A stretch of 5,687 nucleotides of DNA, from positions 1 through 5,687 of the forward strand of contig JAUVBS010000157.1 in NCBI GenBank assembly GCA_030591105.1, in the 5' to 3' direction. The DNA comes from a bacterium. Lineage in GTDB: Bacteria; Krumholzibacteriota; Krumholzibacteriia; LZORAL124-64-63. The notes beneath the pieces were generated by a model. The model was not told the origin of the DNA. It did not search any database and worked only from the letters and a program-made list of their open reading frames with translations. Positions 1 to 5,687 of the stretch are shown piece after piece. The translations under genes were made by a program, and so were the position numbers. The first letter of the stretch is position 1. The number at the start of each line of letters is the position of its first letter.

Positions 1-86
1 CGGGAAGCCACAGCCGCCACCCCGGTGTTTCACGTCAGCCGCGGCGAGGCCCCCCCGGGGGGGCGGTCATGCCGGCGAAGGTTCCA
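1..86. other. Left-edge non-coding or unresolved stretch
   Basis: This is the stretch downstream of the 172-aa gene on the minus strand. It contains the C7/G7 palindrome described separately. A minus-strand ATG at 70-68 opens a frame of only 11 codons before a stop, and GTG codons near 33-31 could begin a gene that runs off the window, but no ribosome-binding site or recognisable protein start supports them. I see no gene that can be called here. Confidence 0.5.
49..64. repeat. Perfect 16-bp C7/G7 palindrome (possible hairpin)
   Basis: One G, seven C, seven G and one C form a perfect self-complementary sequence with no loop bases. It begins about 23 nt past the stop codon of the 172-aa minus-strand gene, a position where a transcription-ending hairpin would fit. 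It is not followed by a T-rich tract on either strand, so it does not qualify as a standard intrinsic terminator. It may be a stalling hairpin or chance homopolymer runs, and such runs are also prone to sequencing error. Confidence 0.6.
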
Positions 87-605
87 TCACGGCCTTGTCG
101 ATGATCTTGTGGCTGTCGCGCGGGCGGCGGCCAGTAGCTGCTGCAGCGCCGTCCTTACCGAGGCGAGCGTGTAGGGATCGAGCGGGTCGGTTGGTTGGTC
201 TGGCTGCTCGAAGTGGGGCGGCTCCTGGTATCTGCGACCCCATTCGGCATCGACGTCGCGTACGAAATCGACCAACCATTCCTCACGTCCGAGTAACTTC
301 TCGATCACGGCCACCAGACCTGCCAGCGGTTGGTCGAGGTGACGCGCCATGATCGGTTCGCTTGATCGCACGGTCCGCGCCAGGAGCGTCAGGAGTGCGC
401 CGTCGGGATCGTCCAGTTGACGCTCCGCGAACTGCATCGCTGTGGTCTGTGCCTGCTCGAGCAGAGTCACCGGCGAGGCGCCTTGCAAGTGGCCGCCGTC
501 AGCGGCGCGGCCGATCGCCTCGGCGAGGCTGAACTTCCGATCGGCGCGTATCTCGCGCTCGATCGCTCCGTGCCGTGAACCATCTCGCTGCTTGCGGTCG
601 TTCAT
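87..605 (-). CDS. Conserved-looking hypothetical protein, 172 aa, acidic and probably helical
   Basis: I do not recognise this protein and assign no function. It starts with ATG at 605-603, overlapping the methyltransferase stop as ATGA, which indicates translational coupling and is the main support for this start. The upstream GGA is only a weak ribosome-binding site. Visible features are a charged N-terminus (about 1-24), a FSLAEAIGR segment (25-33) followed by a Gly-rich turn, long amphipathic helical stretches (about 45-120), and a Trp/Tyr/Pro-rich loop around EWGRRYQEPPHFEQP (121-135). Two further Pro-Asp turns and a final helix rich in Leu and Ala follow. There is no signal peptide, membrane segment or cysteine motif, so it is likely cytosolic. 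Its place at the end of the unit suggests a partner or accessory role to the methyltransferase; that is inference. Coding status is supported by coupling and by uninterrupted, protein-like composition. Confidence 0.8.
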   Translation of the reverse strand: MNDRKQRDGSRHGAIEREIRADRKFSLAEAIGRAADGGHLQGASPVTLLEQAQTTAMQFAERQLDDPDGALLTLLARTVRSSEPIMARHLDQPLAGLVAVIEKLLGREEWLVDFVRDVDAEWGRRYQEPPHFEQPDQPTDPLDPYTLASVRTALQQLLAAARATATRSSTRP

Positions 606-1513
606 GTTCGATCCGGATCGCTGGGTTTCCGTGCATAGACCGTCATCCGGTCGCCGAAGCGGTTGGTGACGCTCGTCAGTGGATAGTTGACGGCTTGTAA
701 CATGATCTTGACCCAGTAGTCGAGCGAACCGGTCTTGCGACTGAGTCGCTGGGGCGGCGTGGCCTGCTGGATCACTTCCACGTGTTCGAATCGTCGCTCC
801 AGCATCCGGCGAATGGTCGTGCCTGTGTACTCGTACAAGTGATAGGGGTTGTCAGGAAGCTGTTTTTCCCGGCCGGCGAGTTTCAACAGAGGTACTGCCA
901 GCCGTGTTGCGAGGAGGTTGAAGGTGCCCGGTACTCTGATAACGACCAGACCACCGGGGGCCAACAGGGTGTCTATGCGTGCGATGACTCCCGATGGATC
1001 GCGGAGATGTTCGAACACATCGCCGGCGTAAACCACGTCCCAAGATCCCGCCGCGGTCGCGAGATCTGCGATCTCGATATTGCCGCACTGGATCTTCAAG
1101 CCAAACTTCTGCCGCGCTTTCTCCACCGCGGTAGCAGAGATTTCGATGCCACCCGTCGTGAAACCATCTTCACGCGCCGCGGCCAGGAAATGTCCCATGG
1201 CCGCGCCAATTTCGTAAAGAGCGCGGGCAGCCGGATGACGCGAACGGATCTCGCGACGTAAGAAAGTACGGGCCGAATCTCGCGTGCTGTCCGCCCACTT
1301 CTCGTAGTCGCTGCCGATTCGGTCGAGTCCGTGCAGACCGTCGGCGAAGTAGTCTTCGTCGTATAGCGTCGCCAGTTCTGCTTCGGTCGGGAGCGGATCG
1401 AGCCAGATCAGCCCGCAACAGGTGCAGCGCTGCCCCTCGAAGCGCTTGCCACGCCACAGGTAATGGAACGGCAGGGTCTCGGCGACAGTGTGGTGACAGA
1501 GATTGCAGGGCAT
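602..1513 (-). CDS. Class I SAM-dependent methyltransferase with N-terminal Cys4 zinc-ribbon-like motif
   Basis: This predicted 303-aa cytoplasmic enzyme transfers a methyl group from S-adenosylmethionine; its substrate is unknown. The N-terminus carries Cys3-x2-Cys6 and Cys30-x2-Cys33, spaced like the zinc-binding module found before some methyltransferases acting on sugars and small molecules. The Rossmann-fold core begins at about residue 98. Motif I reads LYEIGAAMGHFL (99-110), a variant of the usual D/E-x-G-x-G-x-G loop. The acidic end of strand 2 is in GIEIS (122-126), and WDVVYAGDVFEHL (158-170) is the motif typical of the Methyltransf_11/23 type. APGG at 185-188 precedes a later strand. 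I chose ATG 1513 because GGGAG lies 7 nt upstream and the first cysteine pair then sits at the N-terminus, as is usual. In-frame ATG 1564 and TTG 1603 would add a tail encoded by gap and repeat DNA. The stop overlaps the next gene's start. Confidence 0.9.
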   Translation of the reverse strand: MPCNLCHHTVAETLPFHYLWRGKRFEGQRCTCCGLIWLDPLPTEAELATLYDEDYFADGLHGLDRIGSDYEKWADSTRDSARTFLRREIRSRHPAARALYEIGAAMGHFLAAAREDGFTTGGIEISATAVEKARQKFGLKIQCGNIEIADLATAAGSWDVVYAGDVFEHLRDPSGVIARIDTLLAPGGLVVIRVPGTFNLLATRLAVPLLKLAGREKQLPDNPYHLYEYTGTTIRRMLERRFEHVEVIQQATPPQRLSRKTGSLDYWVKIMLQAVNYPLTSVTNRFGDRMTVYARKPSDPDRT

Positions 1514-1520
1514 TGTGCGG

Positions 1521-1525
1521 CTCCC
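1521..1525 (-). promoter_or_regulatory. Ribosome-binding site of the methyltransferase gene
   Basis: On the minus strand this reads GGGAG, 7 nt before ATG at 1513-1511. It decides the start against the in-frame ATG at 1564. It lies within an 8-bp palindrome, TCCCGGGA (1522-1529), which might form a small stem near the translation start; that effect is speculative. Confidence 0.65.
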
Positions 1526-1590
1526 GGGAATCCGAATCAAGTTTGCCGGCGGTGATACGACCATCGGCAGGCAGGTACGGCCGAGCTCGC

Positions 1591-1660
1591 TTGGCGCAGT
1601 CAATCTGGTGCGGTCAACCCGGCGCAGTCAACCCGGCGCAGTCAATCCGGCGCTGTCTTG
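1591..1660. repeat. 14-bp tandem repeat, four copies plus a degenerate fifth
   Basis: Units lie at 1591-1604, 1605-1618, 1619-1632 and 1633-1646, with plus-strand consensus YYGGCGCAGTCAAY. A diverged fifth copy at 1647-1660 matches at 10 of 14 positions and lies inside the end of the GH13 gene. The stop codon of that gene (1644-1642) is part of the fourth unit. Because 14 is not a multiple of 3, the minus-strand TGA carried by each unit falls in a different frame, and three neighbouring units close all three frames. The minus-strand units also each read TTGACY, like a promoter -35 element, but I found no convincing -10 partner. Confidence 0.9.
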
Positions 1661-4600
1661 GCGAGCCCCTGGTTCAACGCGGTCACGGTCTTGGTTAGCT
1701 GGTAGCTGTGCTGATCGGCGGCGGCGTCGACGATATCGGCGCCGTCGATCAGTCGACCGAGGCGCTCACCGCCTGCGTCCGGCCCGGCGGCCAGGATCGC
1801 CGGTAGCGCCAGATACAGCTCGCCGGCCAACAACAACTTCAGGCTCTCTTGGCGCAGGTACCAGACGTCCGCGTGGGTGTTCAATCCCAACAGGGCACGG
1901 CCCTCCGGGTCAGCGGCGATCTGTTCGAGGATCTCACCCGCGTGTCCAGATGCGGCCGCGGCGCTGAGCGGCGTGTGCCGGGCCAACACCCAGGCGAGCC
2001 GTGAGAGTTCCCACGCGGTGTGGTCGTCTCGTAGCCACGCCTGCAAACCGTCCCGGGCTCGATCGAGCAAGAGCGCGACGGCGTCGGCGTCGAGAAGCGC
2101 CAGTGCGGTGTCGCCGGTATCCCTCTCGTCTGCAGCGCCCGGCACGGATTCCGTCGTCGGTTTTCCGGGGAGAGGGGGATCTGTTCCCGTATCTGTTGCA
2201 GCATCGATTCCCACCGCCGCGTCCGCCGTACGGCGCAGCAGACGGCCGATCCACACCACCGGTAGTAGCCGCTGGCCTGCCGATTCACCGAGCCAGTCCG
2301 CTAGCCGTTCGGCGATCGGCGGTGCGAAGCCGCGTGATAACAGCGCCGCGGTCGGTTTGCACAGAGCGTCGAGTACGGTTCCGCTCGGACGACCCGAGCC
2401 GGTATCGCCCGCGCTGCCGTCGCCGAGCGGTACACCCGCCGCTGCTTCGGGTATGCCGGCGCCGAGCGGCGCCAAGCTGCTCATCGCCTCGTCGAGCAAT
2501 TCGGCGCCGGTCGAGGCCGCCGCCGCAGGGTCGAGGCCGCTCGGTCGCGCTGAGCCGAGCAGATCGCGAGCTAGTCGGTCCAGTCGGTCGAGTTTCAGCG
2601 CGATGCGTTCATCGACCGTGGGCTGGCCGCATCCCCAGGCTTTCAGACGCTCCGGTCCGGTCAACTCACCGAACTGATCCAGCAGCGGTAACAGCTCCAA
2701 CTCACGTCGATCCCGGGCCAGATGCGGCGTGCCGCGTCCGTTGAGATGGTCGTGCAAGTGGGACCAAACGCCGTCATGATCGTGCAGCAGCCGAAAGTCG
2801 ACCATCGCGTGGTACTGATAGCCGCTCAGTTCGATATACAGCCCGTGCTCTGCCAGAGCAGGTGCTAAGCGCAGGTACTCGAGTCCCGTGACGGCGTCGC
2901 GGAAAGTGTAGAAACTCCTTTGCTCGCCGTTGAGACCGAGCGCTTCGGCCAGGTTGCGACTTTCCAATCGCGGGGTGTCGACCGTGCCGCGATTCACCGC
3001 GCTGGCGGTCTGCAGCGTGCCGCGGGTCGAGGCGTAGGCGTTGTTGTAGAGGATGAGCGCACGATCGTCTCCGCTGCGGTTGGTATAGGCGAAGACATTC
3101 TCGTCGACGTGACCGTCCGGGTGTACGAAGTCGAACAAGGCGAAGTTCTCGGCGCCGCTGAACAGTTGCCGGCGGCGCATCAACGGAAAGATCTCCCGTT
3201 CGTGTCGCCGAACCATATCGGTATCGATGTGTTCGTCCCAGTAGGCGCGGCGGTACTCCATGCCGTACTTCTCGCTGAATCCTTCGACCTGGCCGTGGCC
3301 GAGCATCGGTAGACCCGGCATGGTGATCAGCATCAGCGATACGCCGAAATATTTGTCTCCCTTGCCGAACTGTTCGACCGCGGTGCGCTCGTCCGGGTTG
3401 CTCATGAAATTGACGAAGCGCTTGAGCACCTCGGGGCTGAATTCGAGCACGTTCTTGATGGTCTGTCGGTACTTCTGGTTTTCCTCCATCTTCAGCATGT
3501 TCATGAACGCGCTGTTATAGACCCGATGCATGCCGAGCGTACGGACGAAGTAGCCTTCCATGAGCCAGAACGCTTCGGCCAGCAACAGAGTGTCGGGCGC
3601 CTCGACCGCGACACGGTCGACCACCTCGCGCCAGAACTCATGGGGAACGAGGCGATCGAATGCCTCGCGGGTCAGACCGTGCTCGGCGCGCGACGGTATC
3701 GCACCCGCGTCGCCGGGCGACGGGAACCAGAGCCGCTGGAAGTGTTTCTTCGCCAAGGTCATCGCGGCGTCGAAGCGGATGATCGGGAACTGTCGTGCCA
3801 CATGCAGGATGGTCTGGATCACTGCTTCGCGCACGTCCGCCCGGGAAAAATCGAGCTGGGCGGTGTCGTTCCACGGCATGCTGGTACCGTCGTTGCCGTG
3901 GTAGATGTAACGTACGTTGCCGGTGTCGTCATCCCGCCGCTGGAACACCACGGCCGCGTCGCGCTGTTCCCAGTAACCGTCTTCGATGCGGACCGAGACC
4001 CGCTCGTCGCCGCAGAGATCGCCGCCGTTGAAACTGTAAGCCGGGTAGGGGGGGTGGTCGAGTTGCAGGAACCAATCGGGGTGTTCGATCAACCAGCGGC
4101 TGTCGATGCCCATGTGGTTCGGCACCATATCACTGGCGAGGCGGATCCCGCGGGCGGCCGCCCGTTCGCGCAAGTTATCGTAAGCCGCCGGCCCGCCGAG
4201 GTCGGCCGCGATCTCGTATTCGTACAGCGAGTAAGCCGACGCGCCCGCTTCGGGGTTGCCGGTCCACTGCTTGATCGTCTGCGAGGCGCGCGATCGCTCC
4301 CACAGCCCGATCAGCCACAGGCCGGTGACGCCCCAGCCGGCGAGCCGGTCCAGCTCCTCGTCCGGGATATCGGCGAGGGTAGCGATGGGACGTTGGTACC
4401 ACTTGGACAGCTGGTCTAGCCAGACGTAACTGCTCTTGGCCATCAGCACGACGTTGCTCATCCAATCCGCGTCGCTACTGAAGGACTCCGGCTCCGGCCA
4501 GCCGTCGTAGGCACCGGCCGTCCCGAGGCCGAACTCGAGCACGGGCGCCGAGCCAGGTGTCAGTGTACGCCGGGCGTCGGTCTCCCGCAGCACGTCGCGC

Positions 4601-5421
4601 GCCTGATCGATGCGCGCGAGCAGATCGGCCGGGAGCAAATCGGCCCAGTGTTCGCGGATGAAGGCCAGCTGGCCGTCGAGCGAGTCGGGCGAGGCGAGCG
4701 CCGGCGCCCGCAGAAATTCGAATAACTTCATGCCGGTGCGGCCGGCCGGTTCCTCGCGCTCGAAGAATTCCTCGATGGCGACGACGAATGGGACGTACGA
4801 GGCGCGGCGCTGCAGTTCGCCGTCGTCGAACAGCTCGCGAAACGCGCGCGTGGCGCGGTTGCGGACATTCAGGAACAACAGGATCACCTCGAGCGTCAGG
4901 TGTTCCTCGACGGGACCGGTCAACTCGCTGAGGAACCGCTGCCAGGTAGCTTGGCCGGTCTGGACCGTTCCGGGTGGGAAGAGGTCGCCGAAGACCGGGT
5001 TGATCCTGGTTACGGCCGTCCGGCCGATCCGGTCGCGGGCGTGCTCGCGCCCACGCGCCAGGGCGCCGGGACGGTCTTGCAGGCAGTACTGGCGGGCCAG
5101 GTAGCGCAGAGCATCGGTGAGGGCCCCGAGGGCGATCAGATGCTCGGCGAAAACCGGCGGCGTAGCGTAACTCAAGTCCGCGTGCCGCGCGTTGATACGG
5201 TCGGCCAATTTGCGCACTGTGTAGGCAGTGCTCTGCTGCGCTAGCGGCGCGACCGGTTCCAGCAATTCATCGACGACGTACCGCTGCCACGCCTGCAGCG
5301 AGGTGGCGAAGCCGAAGGGAAAGTAATAACGCAAGTTCTGCTCGAGTCCCGCCGAATCCACGATTTTCCGTCCCGTTGCGGGCCGCGTGAGCGCTTTACC
5401 GATATGGCTGCGCCGCCGCAC
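1642..5421 (-). CDS. Large GH13 (alpha-amylase superfamily) glycoside hydrolase or glucanotransferase
   Basis: This is a probable cytoplasmic enzyme acting on alpha-glucans by hydrolysis or transfer; there is no signal peptide or membrane segment. Residues are counted from the farthest in-frame GTG (5499). A helical N-terminal region (about 47-330) precedes the catalytic barrel (about 331-790). Seen motifs are region VI GWGVTGLWL (388-396), region I DMVPNH (457-462), region V-like QLDFS (548-552), region II RFDAA with nucleophile Asp577, region III acid/base Glu642, region IV NPD with Asp703, and region VII GLPMLGHGQ (729-737). Pro702 replaces the usual region-IV His. A C-terminal domain to about 900 and a 390-residue helical tail with two low-complexity linkers follow, far longer than a typical 450-700-aa amylase. 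The start is uncertain. GTG 5421 has AGGGG just upstream; GTG 5361 is also possible, and 5499 lacks a ribosome site and overlaps a candidate promoter. The fold assignment is firm; the exact reaction is not known. Confidence 0.93.
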   Translation of the reverse strand: MRRRSHIGKALTRPATGRKIVDSAGLEQNLRYYFPFGFATSLQAWQRYVVDELLEPVAPLAQQSTAYTVRKLADRINARHADLSYATPPVFAEHLIALGALTDALRYLARQYCLQDRPGALARGREHARDRIGRTAVTRINPVFGDLFPPGTVQTGQATWQRFLSELTGPVEEHLTLEVILLFLNVRNRATRAFRELFDDGELQRRASYVPFVVAIEEFFEREEPAGRTGMKLFEFLRAPALASPDSLDGQLAFIREHWADLLPADLLARIDQARDVLRETDARRTLTPGSAPVLEFGLGTAGAYDGWPEPESFSSDADWMSNVVLMAKSSYVWLDQLSKWYQRPIATLADIPDEELDRLAGWGVTGLWLIGLWERSRASQTIKQWTGNPEAGASAYSLYEYEIAADLGGPAAYDNLRERAAARGIRLASDMVPNHMGIDSRWLIEHPDWFLQLDHPPYPAYSFNGGDLCGDERVSVRIEDGYWEQRDAAVVFQRRDDDTGNVRYIYHGNDGTSMPWNDTAQLDFSRADVREAVIQTILHVARQFPIIRFDAAMTLAKKHFQRLWFPSPGDAGAIPSRAEHGLTREAFDRLVPHEFWREVVDRVAVEAPDTLLLAEAFWLMEGYFVRTLGMHRVYNSAFMNMLKMEENQKYRQTIKNVLEFSPEVLKRFVNFMSNPDERTAVEQFGKGDKYFGVSLMLITMPGLPMLGHGQVEGFSEKYGMEYRRAYWDEHIDTDMVRRHEREIFPLMRRRQLFSGAENFALFDFVHPDGHVDENVFAYTNRSGDDRALILYNNAYASTRGTLQTASAVNRGTVDTPRLESRNLAEALGLNGEQRSFYTFRDAVTGLEYLRLAPALAEHGLYIELSGYQYHAMVDFRLLHDHDGVWSHLHDHLNGRGTPHLARDRRELELLPLLDQFGELTGPERLKAWGCGQPTVDERIALKLDRLDRLARDLLGSARPSGLDPAAAASTGAELLDEAMSSLAPLGAGIPEAAAGVPLGDGSAGDTGSGRPSGTVLDALCKPTAALLSRGFAPPIAERLADWLGESAGQRLLPVVWIGRLLRRTADAAVGIDAATDTGTDPPLPGKPTTESVPGAADERDTGDTALALLDADAVALLLDRARDGLQAWLRDDHTAWELSRLAWVLARHTPLSAAAASGHAGEILEQIAADPEGRALLGLNTHADVWYLRQESLKLLLAGELYLALPAILAAGPDAGGERLGRLIDGADIVDAAADQHSYQLTKTVTALNQGLAKTAPD

Positions 5422-5470
5422 GATACCCCTGGAGGTCTCGCCATCCTTGTTACCACGGCGGGTTGACGTT

Positions 5471-5499
5471 AGTCTACCAGGGTTTCCCACCCGTGCCAC
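5471..5499 (-). promoter_or_regulatory. Candidate sigma-70-type promoter for the GH13 operon
   Basis: On the minus strand, TAGACT (5476-5471) matches the -10 consensus at 4 of 6 positions and has an upstream TG, giving the extended form TGGTAGACT. GTGGCA (5499-5494) matches the -35 consensus at 4 of 6, with a 17-bp spacer. Transcription would begin near 5464, upstream of the GTG starts at 5421 and 5361 but downstream of GTG 5499. In a GC-rich genome such matches can arise by chance. Confidence 0.3.
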
Positions 5500-5536
5500 C
5501 GGCGGCGTGCCTACGGTCCGCCGCAGGCCGAACTCG

Positions 5537-5543
5537 AAGGGAG
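5537..5543 (+). promoter_or_regulatory. Strong ribosome-binding site of the AtuA-like gene
   Basis: AAGGGAG lies 6 nt before the TTG at 5550. It is the best Shine-Dalgarno match in the window and supports the rare TTG start over the in-frame GTG at 5493, which has no comparable site and would add 19 residues of poor composition. Confidence 0.75.
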
Positions 5544-5549
5544 TCCGTC

Positions 5550-5687
5550 TTGCCCAGGCAGAAGATCCGTGTCGGCAACGCCAGTGGCTACTGGGGGGAC
5601 GATCTGTCCGCTCTCAAACGCCAGTTGACCGGCGGCAAGCTCGACTACATCACCATGGACTTCCTGGCCGAAATCACCATGTCGATC
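5550..5687 (+). CDS. AtuA / DUF1446 (acyclic terpene utilization) family protein, N-terminal 46 residues
   Basis: This is a partial gene that runs off the right edge. The predicted start is (M)PRQKIRVGNASGYWGDD, and a later segment reads LDYITMDFLAEITMSI. From memory, both the GNASG-(F/Y)-WGDD opening and the DY-x-T-M-D-(F/Y)-LAE segment are hallmarks of the DUF1446 domain of AtuA-type proteins. The founding member belongs to the acyclic terpene (citronellol/geraniol) degradation cluster of Pseudomonas, but the family is widespread and its biochemical role is poorly defined, so terpene use should not be assumed here. The gene is divergent from the GH13 unit, whose nearest plausible starts lie about 130-190 bp away, so the two could share a control region. 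No good plus-strand promoter is visible; TTGACG at 5463-5468 lacks a -10 partner, and TTGTTA (5447-5452) with TAGTCT (5470-5475) is weak. Most of the protein lies outside the window. Confidence 0.85.
   Translation, partial: MPRQKIRVGNASGYWGDDLSALKRQLTGGKLDYITMDFLAEITMSI

Noticed and set aside
782..1261. 159-codon plus-strand frame opposite the methyltransferase
   Set aside because: It overlaps the SAM-binding core on the opposite strand and has no protein-like motif or start signal of its own.
1514..1641. Intrinsic terminator between the GH13 and methyltransferase genes
   Set aside because: Only short 8-bp palindromes (1582-1589 and 1522-1529) are present, with no stable stem-loop followed by a T tract.
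1598..1646. Tandem TTGACY units as -35 promoter elements for the methyltransferase
   Set aside because: No acceptable -10 hexamer occurs 16-18 bp downstream of any unit; the nearest TACCTG is about 20 bp away and poor.
1591..1660. CRISPR-like array
   Set aside because: The units are directly adjacent 14-bp copies with no spacers, so this is a simple tandem repeat.
1877..2677. 266-codon plus-strand open frame opposite the GH13 C-terminal extension
   Set aside because: It is Ser/Arg/Ala-rich with no recognisable motif and lies fully antisense to a well-supported gene. Long antisense frames are expected from GC-rich codon use.
3526..4419. 297-codon plus-strand open frame opposite the GH13 catalytic barrel
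   Set aside because: It lies antisense to the conserved catalytic motifs, has no family-like sequence and no ribosome-binding site that I can support. It is the mirror of codon bias in the true gene.
5241..5456. 71-codon minus-strand frame in another frame near the GH13 start, with an internal ATG after AAGG
   Set aside because: The ATG at 5444-5442 has a plausible upstream AAGG, but the frame is Arg/Ser-rich, ends soon inside the GH13 gene, and resembles no leader peptide. I treat it as a shadow.

Overview
The window is GC-rich and densely coding, consistent with a free-living GC-rich bacterium. A proteobacterium is my best guess from protein style and the ATGA-coupled gene order, but the sequence alone does not fix the taxon. 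No rRNA, tRNA, CRISPR, integrase or insertion-sequence signature was seen.

Layout, right to left. At the right edge (5550 to the end) a plus-strand gene begins with a TTG codon behind a strong ribosome-binding site. Its first 46 residues match the start of the AtuA / DUF1446 'acyclic terpene utilization' family. Diverging from it on the minus strand is a three-gene block that fills almost all of the window: (i) a very large GH13 (alpha-amylase superfamily) protein of about 1260 aa, with a helical N-terminal domain, a complete catalytic barrel and a long C-terminal extension; (ii) after a 128-bp gap carrying a 14-bp tandem repeat, a 303-aa class I SAM-dependent methyltransferase with an N-terminal four-cysteine zinc-ribbon-like motif; (iii) overlapping its stop by ATGA, an unrecognised 172-aa acidic, probably helical protein. 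The left 86 bp hold a perfect 16-bp C7/G7 palindrome and no supportable gene.

How the genes may work together. The minus-strand genes look like one transcription unit from a candidate promoter near 5471-5499, although the repeat-bearing gap could separate the GH13 gene from the two downstream genes. None of the three has a signal peptide or membrane segment, so they are probably cytoplasmic. The GH13 protein has all three catalytic carboxylates but carries Asn-Pro-Asp where most family members have Asn-His-Asp, so it may be a glucanotransferase-like or otherwise atypical alpha-glucan enzyme. A methyltransferase and an uncharacterised small protein next to it raise the untested possibility of intracellular glucan modification. 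The AtuA-like gene is divergent and probably functionally separate.

Most promising points: the architecture and region-IV variant of the GH13 protein, the 14-bp repeat that places stop codons in all three minus-strand frames at a gene junction, and the coupled methyltransferase / unknown-protein pair.
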